From positions 1 to 53,811 of the forward strand of contig JAJDZE010000044.1 in the NCBI GenBank assembly GCA_022824805.1: a DNA stretch of 53,811 nt, in the 5' to 3' direction. This DNA is from Acidimicrobiia bacterium (lineage in GTDB: Bacteria; Actinomycetota; Acidimicrobiia; Acidimicrobiales; Poriferisodalaceae). The notes below the pieces were generated by a model. The model saw only the letters and a list, made by a program, of their open reading frames with translations, was not told where the DNA came from and searched no databases. Every line of letters starts with the position of its first letter. The stretch's first letter is position 1. This document shows positions 24,275-32,304 of the stretch, piece after piece. The position numbers and the translations under genes are program-made.

Positions 24275-24685
24275 GTGAGTACTATCGCTGAGGTGACCCA
24301 AGACCGCCCGTCGGCTGCCGCGCCCGACGCGGTCGCACAGCAGCCGGCCGCGTTGTCGACGGCGCGGGCCGCCGAGCGGCGATCGCTGCTGGTGCCGGTG
24401 CTGAGCACGGCGTGCGCAGCACTGATCGCCGGCGTGCTCACGATGGCCGTGGTGGGCTTCAACACTCTGCGCGACGACATCAGATCGCTCGACGCCAAGA
24501 TCGACACACAGATCGGCAGTGTGCGCGGCGAGATCGGGATGCTGCGCGACGACATGAACGCGAGGTTCGCGCAGGTGGACGAGCGGTTCGGGGAGGTCAA
24601 CGCGATCTTGCTCGATCACACCGAGCGTCTGGCGCGCATCGAGACGACCCAGAGCGTCGAGTCGCCGCCTGCACAGCAGCCCTAG
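24275..24685 (+). CDS. Cassette plus-strand protein, shortest rod
   Basis: 136 residues from GTG after GGGAGG. Same N-terminus (MSTIAEVTQDRPSAAAPDAV) and membrane segment as the other copies. The rod is reduced to DIRSLDAKIDT, QIGSVRG, EIGMLRDDMNA, RFAQVDE and RFGEVNA, then the common tail (ERLARIETTQSVESPPAQQP). It is 44 residues shorter than the copy at 27361 with an otherwise equal frame. Function is unknown. Confidence 0.7.
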   Translation: MSTIAEVTQDRPSAAAPDAVAQQPAALSTARAAERRSLLVPVLSTACAALIAGVLTMAVVGFNTLRDDIRSLDAKIDTQIGSVRGEIGMLRDDMNARFAQVDERFGEVNAILLDHTERLARIETTQSVESPPAQQP

Positions 24686-24807
24686 ACAGCTCGGTGAGCG
24701 ACTGCAACCAACCATGACAGCCTCCGAGTGCCAGTCGGCTGAACCCAAGCCTCAGTCTTCCGCCATCGTCGGGCGTAACGCCGAACCCCGGCGTTAGCGT
24801 CCCTTCG

Positions 24808-24930
24808 ATGCGCAGGGCCGTGTTGTCAGCGGCGGCGGCGGCATTGGTCGCTGCGCCCGTTCTCGGCCTGCCTGCGTCCGTCTCGGCTTCGACGTCGGCG
24901 AGTTCCGCTGACCTGGACTGGCGACCTTGA
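24808..24930 (+). pseudogene. Orphan signal-peptide fragment
   Basis: ATG at 24808 opens MRRAVLSAAAAALVAAPVLG followed by LPASVSASTSASSADLDW and a stop after 40 codons. The first 28 residues form a textbook Sec signal peptide with AxA-like cleavage, but no mature protein follows. It is probably the 5' stump of a secreted protein gene lost when this region was rearranged. A short real peptide cannot be excluded. The rest of 24686-24970 shows nothing else clear. Confidence 0.35.
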
Positions 24931-24973
24931 TCTGGGTTACATAGATCTCGCCACGCAGCCGCTGCTTGCGCGC

Positions 24974-25089
24974 AAGAGAATATTATGCAATCTTCTCTTC
25001 GCAAAGCCAGAAATCCGCCATCTAAAGAGAATATATTTCAATCTTCCTCAACAAACTGCCTAGACGTGAGTTGTGAGCGGAAGATTGAA
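24974..25089 (+). promoter_or_regulatory. Repeat-rich AT promoter/operator of the AlbA-type regulator
   Basis: Two 22-bp direct repeats (24974-24995 and 25025-25046, 18 of 22 identical) of the form AAGAGAATAT-N4-CAATCTTC, 51 bp apart. A perfect 11-bp inverted partner follows: TTCAATCTTCC at 25037-25047 against GGAAGATTGAA at 25079-25089. It sits just upstream of the start at 25122 in an unusually AT-rich island. It is likely an operator for the gene's own product (inference). Confidence 0.6.
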
Positions 25090-25121
25090 GAATCTTGCGT
25101 TCGTTGGCTAGAGTGACAGAC

Positions 25122-26804
25122 ATGGCGCGGCGGCAGCTTCAGCTCGCAGACATCGCCGACGATCTCGCGGCCGGCCAGTTCTGGGGCCTGTTCGGCGAGG
25201 TCGAGCACGAGACCCTCGACTTCAAGGGCGGACCCGGGGACAGCTTCAAGGAGCTGCTGCCCGCCATGGCCATGACCGACGGCGGGCTGGTGATCCTCGG
25301 CGTCAGCGATACCGACGGCGTGCGCGAGGTCATCGGCTGCCCGCTGAGCCAGCGTGTCCAGGACAGCATCACCCGATACGCCAACCAATGCGATGTCCCC
25401 GTCGAGCTCAAACCGTTCCGTGTCGACGGCGCGGAGCTCATCGCGGTGCAAGTCCCCCAGATCGGCGGCCGCATCGTCACCACACCCGACGGGCGGCTGC
25501 TTCGCCGCGTCGGCGGCGATTCCCAGCCGCTGGTGGGCGACGCGCTCGCTTCGTTCGTCCGAGACCGGTCCCGCCGCTCGGCAGAAGAAGAGCCGTTGAA
25601 CCGCCGATTCGACCCTGCCGAGTTCGACATCGACCTCGTCAACGCGGCGCTCGCGCGCAGCCGGCGTCCTTCTGCGGCCGAGGCAGACCTCCACAGCGCA
25701 CTCGTCGACCTGCATCTCGCCGAGCGGGCATCCAGCGGCGACATCGAGGCGACGACCGCAGCAGCGATTCTCTTCGCACGCGACCCGCGCCAATTCGTCG
25801 CCGGCGCCGCTGTGCAGCTCGTACGCCGAACAGGCACCGGCCCCAAAACCGGCCCCACCTCAGACCGACACGAGTGCTGGGGACCGCTGGAGGCCGTCTT
25901 CGGCTGCTGCGTCGAGTTCATCGACAAGCACACTCGCACCTACGAAGCGGTGTCGGGCCTGTTTCGCGAGCCCATCCCCGAATACCCCCATGCTGTGGTG
26001 CGCGAGGCACTGCTGAACGCGCTCGCGCACCGCGACTACGGCCGGGTAGGAACCACGATCGACGTCACCGTCTGGGACGACCGCATCGAGATCCGCAGCC
26101 CCGGCCCCCTCGCCGGCCACATCACCATCGACAACATGCGGCTCGAGCACTTCAGCCGCAACCGCCGTCTGATGAGGACGCTGCGCAGCTTGGGCCTCGT
26201 AGAGGAGTACGGAGAGGGAGTCGACCGCATGTTCCAAGAGATGGAATCACGCCTCATGCACCCTCCCGAATTCACCGCCACACCCGATTCGCTCACCGTG
26301 ACACTGCGCAGCCAGTTCCTGATCGATCTCGACGAGCAGGCATGGCTGCTCGCACTGGACCCATGGGCAGGCTCGGCCGCGCAGCGTCGCGTGCTCGTCG
26401 AGCTCCGACGGCGCGGCGAAGCCGCCAAGCGGCACCTCGCCGACGTGCTTCCGAACACCGACCTGGACGCCCTGCTCGACGACATGCGCCTGAGCGGACT
26501 CGTCGAACGCGTGGGCCGCGCCGGCGGCACGCAGTACCGACTGTCCAACGACCTCATCAGACGCGCCGGGACGCCGACCGGAGACAAGACGCTCGATCGC
26601 GCCACCAGGCTGCTGCAAGCAATCGAACACCACGGCAGCATCACCACGACAGAGGCGGCGAACCTGCTCGGCGTCGACCGGGCAGCAGCCCGCAAAATCC
26701 TCAACGACCTCACCGCCGCAGGCCAGACCCAAGCAGTCGGCAACACACGCGCACGCCGCTACTGCCCAGCCGCGAGCCCGCCCAGACGAACCACCCCCGC
26801 CTAG
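25122..26804 (+). CDS. AlbA_2 (Schlafen-like) and HATPase_c_4 domain putative regulator
   Basis: 560 residues from the ATG at 25122; an upstream in-frame start at 25095 is less likely. The N-terminal about 130 residues form an AlbA_2 domain (ETLDFKGGPGDSFKELLPAM and MTDGGLVILGVSD). The middle has an ATP-binding-type C-terminal part (AVVREALLNALAHRDYG, IEIRSPGPLAGHI, RNRRLMRTLRSLGLVEEYG) known from RecG-like putative regulators. The C-terminus has winged-helix segments (TTTEAANLLGVDRAAARKIL). Such proteins are annotated as transcriptional regulators and some occur in defence or mobile contexts. No partner gene is present. The AT-rich repeat region upstream and the terminator downstream make it a single-gene unit, possibly acquired. 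Confidence 0.85.
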   Translation: MARRQLQLADIADDLAAGQFWGLFGEVEHETLDFKGGPGDSFKELLPAMAMTDGGLVILGVSDTDGVREVIGCPLSQRVQDSITRYANQCDVPVELKPFRVDGAELIAVQVPQIGGRIVTTPDGRLLRRVGGDSQPLVGDALASFVRDRSRRSAEEEPLNRRFDPAEFDIDLVNAALARSRRPSAAEADLHSALVDLHLAERASSGDIEATTAAAILFARDPRQFVAGAAVQLVRRTGTGPKTGPTSDRHECWGPLEAVFGCCVEFIDKHTRTYEAVSGLFREPIPEYPHAVVREALLNALAHRDYGRVGTTIDVTVWDDRIEIRSPGPLAGHITIDNMRLEHFSRNRRLMRTLRSLGLVEEYGEGVDRMFQEMESRLMHPPEFTATPDSLTVTLRSQFLIDLDEQAWLLALDPWAGSAAQRRVLVELRRRGEAAKRHLADVLPNTDLDALLDDMRLSGLVERVGRAGGTQYRLSNDLIRRAGTPTGDKTLDRATRLLQAIEHHGSITTTEAANLLGVDRAAARKILNDLTAAGQTQAVGNTRARRYCPAASPPRRTTPA

Positions 26805-26828
26805 AGCCGACTCAAGACGGCAGACGCG

Positions 26829-26860
26829 AAGAACCCCGGGGCAGAAGCCCCGGAGTTCTC
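26829..26860 (+). terminator. Hairpin terminator after the AlbA-type gene
   Basis: GAACCCCGGGGC, loop AGAA, GCCCCGGAGTTC, then TCCTT: a 12-bp stem with one mismatch, 26 bp after the stop at 26804. Confidence 0.8.
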
Positions 26861-26946
26861 CTTGGTCTCGCCAGCCGGTCGGCTGGGTCAGCCGTCGATC
26901 AGGCGAAATCGCCTAGTCGTGTCCCTAGATGATTGGTTCCAAGGGG

Positions 26947-27153
26947 TTAGTGGTCGTAGTGGGTGAGTGATCGGGCGGGCTCGTTGCGGGCGGCGGGGCG
27001 CACGAACCCGCGCTCGGACTCATGGCCCAAAAGCGCCGAGATCACCGCCAAGGTGGCCAGCTCCGCGTCCGACAGCTTCGGGGCGAACCCCACCGGGGGC
27101 CGCCACGAGCTCTCGGCGCTGCTCGTGCAGGTCGCCCCCGAAGCAGGCCGCAT
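26947..27153 (-). pseudogene. N-terminal fragment of a DDE transposase
   Basis: Minus-strand frame with RPPVGFAPKLSDAELATLAV and ISALLGHESERGFVR, typical of the N-terminal region of IS4/IS982-like actinobacterial transposases (xLSDAELxTLAVxxALLG). The frame ends after 68 codons and no catalytic residues follow. The remainder of 26861-27171 shows no gene. Confidence 0.55.
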
Positions 27154-27171
27154 CGCGGTGCCTTCATTCCC

Positions 27172-27903
27172 GACAGACCCGTTTCGGCAAGTTCGCGAGC
27201 CGCCGAGCGCTCAGCCGATCACCCCAGCAGCGTCGAGCCAGATCGACACCACGCCGGGGCGGCCGGCGCCGGGCGAAAATCGCTTGGCCGGGGTGTCGCG
27301 CTGGTCCTAGGTTGCCTCGCGAGCGCGCCGGCCAGGCACGCGTGAGAGCCGGGAGGCACGGTGAGTACCATCGCTGAGGTGACCCAAGACCGCCCGCCGG
27401 CTGCCGCGCCCGACGCGGTCGCACCGCAGCCGGCCGCGTTGTCAACGGCGCGCGCTGCCGAACGGCGATCGCTGCTGGTGCCGGTGCTGAGCACGGCGTG
27501 CGCAGCACTGATCGCCGGCGTGCTCACGATGGCCGTGGTGGGCTTCAACACTCTGCGCGACGACATCCGCACCGAGATCGGGAGTGTGCGCGGCGAGATC
27601 GGGAGTGTGCGCGGCGAGATCGGGAGTGTGCGCGGCGAGATCGGAATGCTCCGCAACGACATGCACACCGAGATCGGGATGCTCCGCGACGACATGCACA
27701 CCGAGATCGGGATGCTTGACGCCAAGATCGACACGCAGATCGGGATGCTCCGCGACGACATGCGCACCGAGATCGGGATGCTGCGCTACGACATGAATGC
27801 GAGGTTCGGCGAGGTCAACGCGATCTTGCTCGATCACACCGAGCGTCTGGCGCGCATCGAGACGACCCAGAGCGTCAAGTCGCCGCCTGCACAGCAGCCC
27901 TAG
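27172..27903. repeat. Cassette 4 (minus-strand gene reduced to its tail)
   Basis: Same left block as cassette 2, then a direct jump to the conserved intergenic block near 27256, then an intact plus gene. It is separated from cassette 3 by the AlbA-type gene and the transposase fragment, which therefore lie inside the array. Confidence 0.75.
27361..27903 (+). CDS. Cassette plus-strand protein, longest rod (3 heptads, 5 hendecads)
   Basis: 180 residues from GTG after GGGAGG. Common N-terminus and membrane segment, then three EIGSVRG heptads (27574-27636) and five eleven-residue units (27637-27801). These vary as EIGMLRNDMHT, EIGMLRDDMHT, EIGMLDAKIDT, QIGMLRDDMRT and EIGMLRYDMNA. The common tail ends KSPPAQQP. 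Codons of adjacent units are nearly identical, which points to recent unit duplication. Function is unknown. Confidence 0.72.
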   Translation: MSTIAEVTQDRPPAAAPDAVAPQPAALSTARAAERRSLLVPVLSTACAALIAGVLTMAVVGFNTLRDDIRTEIGSVRGEIGSVRGEIGSVRGEIGMLRNDMHTEIGMLRDDMHTEIGMLDAKIDTQIGMLRDDMRTEIGMLRYDMNARFGEVNAILLDHTERLARIETTQSVKSPPAQQP

Positions 27904-27930
27904 ACAGCTCGGACGCAAGACGGCGGTATC

Positions 27931-28050
27931 GCGAGCGTCTGAGCGCTCAGCCGATCACCCCAGCAGCGTCGAGCCAGATCGACACCACGCCGGGGCGGCC
28001 GGCGCCGGGCGAAAATCGCTTGGCCGGGGTGTCGCGCTGGTCCTAGGTTG
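27931..28050. repeat. Cassette 5 stub
   Basis: Only the left block (CGCGAGCGTCTGAGCGCTCA onward, including the VVSIWLDAAGVIG-coding tail on the minus strand) and the first part of the conserved intergenic to GGTTGCCT. It then breaks into unrelated sequence. It lacks both genes. Confidence 0.75.
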
Positions 28051-28282
28051 CCTGTCGCCAGTCCGCGGTCGGCGGCGTCTTGGCCGAGAGCGCGACATGC
28101 CGGGTGCGTCGGGTCGTTCATCTCGTTGCGCCGACGGATGCGCTTGCGGTCGGTAGGACCCATCTGGCCGGCCATGGCCAACGGGTCGTCCACGACACGC
28201 AGCCGCACGTTGGGCCGGGATCGACCGTGGCTGCTACAGGGTGCCAGTCGGCTGACCGCCAAGAGTGAGAACCGAATCACGT
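28051..28282. other. Intergenic with an unassigned minus-strand frame
   Basis: A minus-strand frame (VRLRVVDDPLAMAGQMGPTD, RKRIRRRNEMNDPTHPA) has plausible protein composition but runs into the cassette 5 stub without its own end. It may be the 5' part of a gene cut by the cassette insertion. No family is recognised. Confidence 0.25.
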
Positions 28283-28870
28283 TTAGTCGCCGGCGGTGGG
28301 GGTGGCTGTTTCGGTGCCGATGGCTGGGATGCCCATGTCGTGGTAGGTGGCCATCGGGAAGTACGGCACGCCGAGCTCGTCGAATGAGCGCTGGGCGTCG
28401 TGGCCCCGGTCGGCCAGCGTGACCGCCGCCACCACCTGCGCGCCGGTGTCACGCACGTTCTCATACGCCCGCAGGATCGACCCGCCAGTAGTGACCACGT
28501 CGTCGATGAGCAGCACCCGGTTGGCGTCGCCGATCCGTGTGCCCTCCACCAGACGGTTGGTGCCGCGCCCCTTCGCTTCCTTGCGCACGATGAACCAGCT
28601 CGAGCCGCTCACCATCGCAATGGCGGCAGCGAGCGCGTCGGCGCCGAGCGTGAGACCGCCGACCGTGTCGAAGCGGACGCCGGCTGCGGTCACCCGCTCG
28701 GTGATGGCCTCGGCGGCGAGGCGGAGATCGTCGCCGGCCCCGAGCGCCACCTTGCCGTCGATGAAGTAGCGCGAGTAACTGCCCGAGGCAAGCTGCACCG
28801 GTTCGGGCAGCTCGGTGAGACCCTTGCTGCGCAAGATCTCCAACAGTTGCTGCGACGCTGGGGTGCTCAT
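28283..28870 (-). CDS. pyrE: Orotate phosphoribosyltransferase
   Basis: 195 residues from the ATG at 28870 (MSTPASQQLLEILRSKG). The enzyme joins orotate to PRPP to give OMP in pyrimidine synthesis. The PRPP-binding motif VLLIDDVVTTGGSIL is intact, as are VGGLTLGADALA, FIVRKEAKGRGT and SGSYSRYFIDGK, all typical of PyrE. It is cytoplasmic, probably a dimer. It is a single gene between the cassette array and another coiled-coil gene, with no other pyr genes nearby. Confidence 0.95.
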   Translation of the reverse strand: MSTPASQQLLEILRSKGLTELPEPVQLASGSYSRYFIDGKVALGAGDDLRLAAEAITERVTAAGVRFDTVGGLTLGADALAAAIAMVSGSSWFIVRKEAKGRGTNRLVEGTRIGDANRVLLIDDVVTTGGSILRAYENVRDTGAQVVAAVTLADRGHDAQRSFDELGVPYFPMATYHDMGIPAIGTETATPTAGD

Positions 28871-29134
28871 GGGCGCCAAGCGTAAAGCCGGGAACGCAGG
28901 GCGCAGGCATGCCGTCAGCCGGGCTCGGCTGATGTTCGTGCTCTGGCAGACCGTCTGCACCGAGCTGAGTGAGCGTGCCCGATCCCATGCGGCAAATCGG
29001 TGGGGTGGCATTAATTCGTTGCAGATTTCCGGCTCGCCGGATTACGGTGTGACTGCCTCGCTGCCCAGCTTATGCGGCGGTCGAACAAGAACCAGATGTG
29101 CGCTATCCAGCGCCGCGAGACCCAGCGAGGCCCG

Positions 29135-29644
29135 ATGTCCACACCGACCGAGACGACCGCCGCCATGATCGCACCGGGCGACACCACCCACGCCGTGACA
29201 GCCGAATCGGCAGCACCCGAACCGCAAGCCTCGGTGCCGCCGGCTGGCGCAGCTCAGTTCGAACCGCTCGCCGCAGAGCGCACCGAGCGCAGGACGGTGT
29301 CGCCCAACGCGGTGATCGGCGTGATGGGAGGGCTGATCGCCGCGTTGCTGGGGGGCATCTTCGCGCTGCTGGTGTGGCAGTTCGGCGCGCTGAACGACAG
29401 CATCGACCACCTCAGTGCCCGCATCGACAGCCAGGGCGCTGAACTCAGGGCCGAGATGGACACGCTGCGCACCGACCTGCGTTCCGAGATGGACACGCTG
29501 CGCACCGATCTGCGTTCCGAGATCGGCCAGTTGCGCACTGAGATGCAGGCCGGGTTCCGCAGCGTCAACGAGACGCTGCTGGACCACACCGACCGTCTCG
29601 CCCGACTCGAAGCCGCTCCCGCGAACCCAGTCCCAGAGCCCTAG
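29135..29644 (+). CDS. Membrane-anchored hendecad coiled-coil protein, distant relative of the cassette family
   Basis: 169 residues from the ATG at 29135 (MSTPTETTAAM); the frame is open further up. It is Pro/Ala-rich at the start, with a membrane segment at about 70-92 (VIGVMGGLIAALLGGIFALL). A rod follows with two near-identical eleven-residue units EMDTLRTDLRS and a third EIGQLRTEMQA. The tail FRSVNETLLDHTDRLARLE matches the cassette tail (FGEVNAILLDHTERLARIE). Same architecture but diverged sequence and no conserved upstream block, so it may be the parental gene. The 264 bp before it hold nothing clear. Confidence 0.7.
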   Translation: MSTPTETTAAMIAPGDTTHAVTAESAAPEPQASVPPAGAAQFEPLAAERTERRTVSPNAVIGVMGGLIAALLGGIFALLVWQFGALNDSIDHLSARIDSQGAELRAEMDTLRTDLRSEMDTLRTDLRSEIGQLRTEMQAGFRSVNETLLDHTDRLARLEAAPANPVPEP

Positions 29645-29717
29645 TTCCTGCGGCCGGCTTCTCCGCCCGAGAACGACGTGCTCGCGGCGTTCGAGGACCG
29701 CATTCTGCCGGCGGATG

Positions 29718-30373
29718 TCAGTCGCCGAGTTCTCGGATCATGCGCAGCTCGGCAGGCACGCCATGAGTGTGCGGATCCGGGGCGATGGTGCGGGCGACCG
29801 TCTCGAAGCCGAGCGTTTCGTAGAACCGCACAGCCGGATTGTTCTCGAACACATCGAGATGGACGCTGCGGAGGCCCGCGCGGCGGCATGGTCGAGCAGT
29901 CGGCGGCCAATGCCACCCCCACGCCGTGAGGGTGCCACTGCAAGCATGTCCACGTAGTAGGCGTCTTCGGGAATCTTCGGAATCAGCCAGCGTGCGAGAC
30001 GGCGCCGTCCGCGAACGCCGTGCAACTCGCTCGCGGCGAGTGCGCCTTCGGCGGCCATAGCCGCCCATGCCGATTCGAGTGCAACAGTCCGGGCTTCCAT
30101 GTCAGCGGCAGTGCCTCCGAACTCGACTCCGACGGGCTCGACCTCCGCGGCAGCGGCAGCGGCAGCGGCCAAGTCGAATGCTGCATGCGCTGCGTCGAAC
30201 CCGGCCAGGGTGCCGGCAGTCGCCCACGAGACTCCGAGCATCTTGTCGAACAATGCTCGCCCGCCGAACTGGTAGCTGAACGTCTCTGGGCCGGTGGAGA
30301 ACAGCAGATCGAGTATCGGCGCAGCGAAAAGCGCTCGCTCATGACGCTGCACACGCCGGATTGTGACCTTCAC
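29718..30373 (-). pseudogene. GNAT-family N-acetyltransferase, frameshifted
   Basis: The first frame (start 30373) gives an N-terminal part and the acetyl-CoA-binding motif YYVDMLAVAPSRRGGGIGRR, LLDHAAARA. The conserved continuation GLRSVHLDVFENNPAVRFYE, TLGFETVARTIAP lies in another frame ending at 29718. The switch is near 29875-29885, in the GC-rich run around GAGGCCCGCGCGGCGG. Joined, the protein is about 218 residues, normal for the family, and would acetylate an unknown small molecule or protein. Either the gene is broken or the assembly has an indel. Confidence 0.75.
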
Positions 30374-30426
30374 CGCCCCACGCTGTCACACCTGCCGGGC
30401 GGGCGCAGCGAGCAGCCGGCGGCGCG

Positions 30427-31956
30427 TCAGGAGCGGTGGGCGGCTATGGCGGCGAGGGCATCTTCGAGGGTTTCGACGCCTACGACGGCGACCGAGGGTT
30501 CGGCGACGGCGGCCGCCTCTTCCACTTGCGATGCGGGCACGAGGAAGAGGTCGGTGCCGGCTCGCACGACGGCGTGAGACTTCTGCGGCACGCCGCCGAT
30601 AGGACCCACCGAGCCGTCGTGGTGGATAGTGCCGGTGGCGGCGACGTCGAGGTCGCCCGTGAGCGGTTCGGGCGTGAGGGCGTCGATGACCGACAGAGTG
30701 AAGGCCAGGCCGGCCGACGGGCCGCCGATGTTCTCGATGTGCAGCCGCACGTCGATGGGCGGCTCGGCGAATTCGACGTGGGTGGTGACGATGACGCCGA
30801 GCAGGGCGACGCCGTCTCGGTCGGCCAGGGTGACAGTGACGGTGCGGGTCTGGCCGTCGGGGGCGAGCGCGGTGAACGTGGCGGTGGCGCCCGGCTCGTG
30901 GGCCTTGACCGTGTCGGACAGCTGCCGGGCCGTGGTGATGGCCGAGTCGCCGACCCTTTGCACGATGTCGCCTTCCAGGAGGGCGCCGTCGGCCGGGGCG
31001 TCGGGCATGACCCGTGCGATGCGGGCGCCGATGGGGGTCATGATCTCGTGGCCCAGGTGCTCGAGGGCGACGGCCACGGCCACCTGGGTGGACTGGTCCA
31101 TCTGAAGCCGGCCGGCGTCACGGTTCTCGGCGACAGTGCGCTCGCCGAGGATGTCTTCGATGTCGACCACTTCGAGGGCGCCGTCGAGCCAGCCGCCGAG
31201 CACCTCGAACAGCGACGGGGCGAAGCTGGTTCGGACGCTGACGAGGGAGATGGTGGCGTCGGAGGCGTAGGCGGGGTGGTCGCGGACGTCGACGAACTCT
31301 TCGATGTCGGCCGTGGTGCCGGGGGCGATGACGGCCTTGTCGATGAGCGTGGTGGTGAAGCCGGTGACAATGAGGAGTGCCAACACGAGCATGCCCCCGA
31401 TGAGTGCGTTGGAGCCTCGGGAATACTGGCGGGCGCGCGGGTGGCCCGAAGCCGTGTGGGTGGCGTCGGTGTCGATAGCAGCAACACCGAAGTCGGCAGC
31501 ATCGGCGTCGGCGACAGCGAATCCAGCCGCGGCTTCGACCGCAGGGTCGGAAGCGGTGGACTCGGCTGCGAGCGCGGCTCGAGTCTCGCGTGCGGGGTAT
31601 GCCCCGTCGGGTCGCTCGGTTTCGGCGGCGGGCGGTGGAGCAAACCCCAGATCGTCGAGCGATCCCGCAAGCGCGCGCCAGCCGAGATCTGCGTCATCGT
31701 CGGGCACCTCGTCGAGCCGGTCGTCCTGTACGTCATCGAGCCGGTCGCCCGGCCGGTCGTCGGGCACGTCGCGCACATCGTCCAGCCGATCGCCGGGCAC
31801 GTCGCGCATGTCGTCGAGCCAGTCGCCCGGCCGGTCGTCAGGCACGTCGTCGGGCACGTCTGCTGGCGCGCTGCGGGGATCGGCGTCGAGACGTGCGTCG
31901 GGATCGTCGTCTGGCGGGCCGGCGGTCGCGTCGGTCACAGGCGCACAGCGTGCCAT
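30427..31956 (-). CDS. PDZ domain Lon-like serine protease (S16, YlbL type)
   Basis: About 509 residues from the ATG at 31956, which follows ACAGGGCG; a GTG at 31974 is an alternative. The N-terminal about 60 residues are Asp/Pro-rich repeats such as RPGDRLDDV and VPDDRPGD. One membrane segment (LIGGMLVLALLIVTGFTTTL) precedes a PDZ domain (IARVMPDAPADGALLEGDIV). The C-terminal Lon-type domain has the catalytic Ser in IENIGGPSAGLAFTL and Lys in GGVPQKSHAV. Family members are membrane-anchored proteases facing outward. It stands next to a divergent small membrane protein. The repeat-rich N-terminal tail is unusual. Confidence 0.9.
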   Translation of the reverse strand: MARCAPVTDATAGPPDDDPDARLDADPRSAPADVPDDVPDDRPGDWLDDMRDVPGDRLDDVRDVPDDRPGDRLDDVQDDRLDEVPDDDADLGWRALAGSLDDLGFAPPPAAETERPDGAYPARETRAALAAESTASDPAVEAAAGFAVADADAADFGVAAIDTDATHTASGHPRARQYSRGSNALIGGMLVLALLIVTGFTTTLIDKAVIAPGTTADIEEFVDVRDHPAYASDATISLVSVRTSFAPSLFEVLGGWLDGALEVVDIEDILGERTVAENRDAGRLQMDQSTQVAVAVALEHLGHEIMTPIGARIARVMPDAPADGALLEGDIVQRVGDSAITTARQLSDTVKAHEPGATATFTALAPDGQTRTVTVTLADRDGVALLGVIVTTHVEFAEPPIDVRLHIENIGGPSAGLAFTLSVIDALTPEPLTGDLDVAATGTIHHDGSVGPIGGVPQKSHAVVRAGTDLFLVPASQVEEAAAVAEPSVAVVGVETLEDALAAIAAHRS

Positions 31957-31991
31957 GCGCCCTGTCCAGGGCACGCGCGGTGGGGTCGCAG

Positions 31992-32249
31992 ATGGGGCAT
32001 ATTGGGCACATGGAACCGAGGCGCGCCGAGCCAGGGCACATGGGAGCGCAGCGCATCGAGCCGAGGCACCCGGAATCTGGGCGCATCGAACCGGGGCGGT
32101 GGCCGTACAAGCCCACGGCGATCTGGCGCAAGCTGGTTGCAGTGCTCGGGTTGGGAGCGTTCACGGCCATCTGCTTCATTGCCCTGGTGGCGCTGGTGCT
32201 GGTTGGCGCGGTGGTAGGCGCGTTGGTGCTCGAAGCGCTGATCGGGTGA
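31992..32249 (+). CDS. Small single-pass membrane protein
   Basis: 85 residues from the ATG at 31992 (a second at 32010). The N-terminal half repeats RxEPxH-type motifs (MEPRRAEPGHMG, RIEPRHPESG). The C-terminal half is one or two hydrophobic segments (LVAVLGLGAFTAICFIALVA, LVLVGAVVGALVLEAL). It is divergent from the PDZ-Lon gene with only about 35 bp between starts. Function is unknown. Confidence 0.55.
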   Translation: MGHIGHMEPRRAEPGHMGAQRIEPRHPESGRIEPGRWPYKPTAIWRKLVAVLGLGAFTAICFIALVALVLVGAVVGALVLEALIG

Positions 32250-32304
32250 ACAGCAATGAGGCCACGGGCTTCTAGCGAGGGCACTGGCGCTGGTCTGATG
32301 ACTT

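Larger units (their letters stand above)
23694..24685. repeat. Cassette 3 (complete)
   Basis: Begins two bases after the stop of cassette 2 and has both genes: minus 23729-24139 and plus 24275-24685. Confidence 0.8.
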
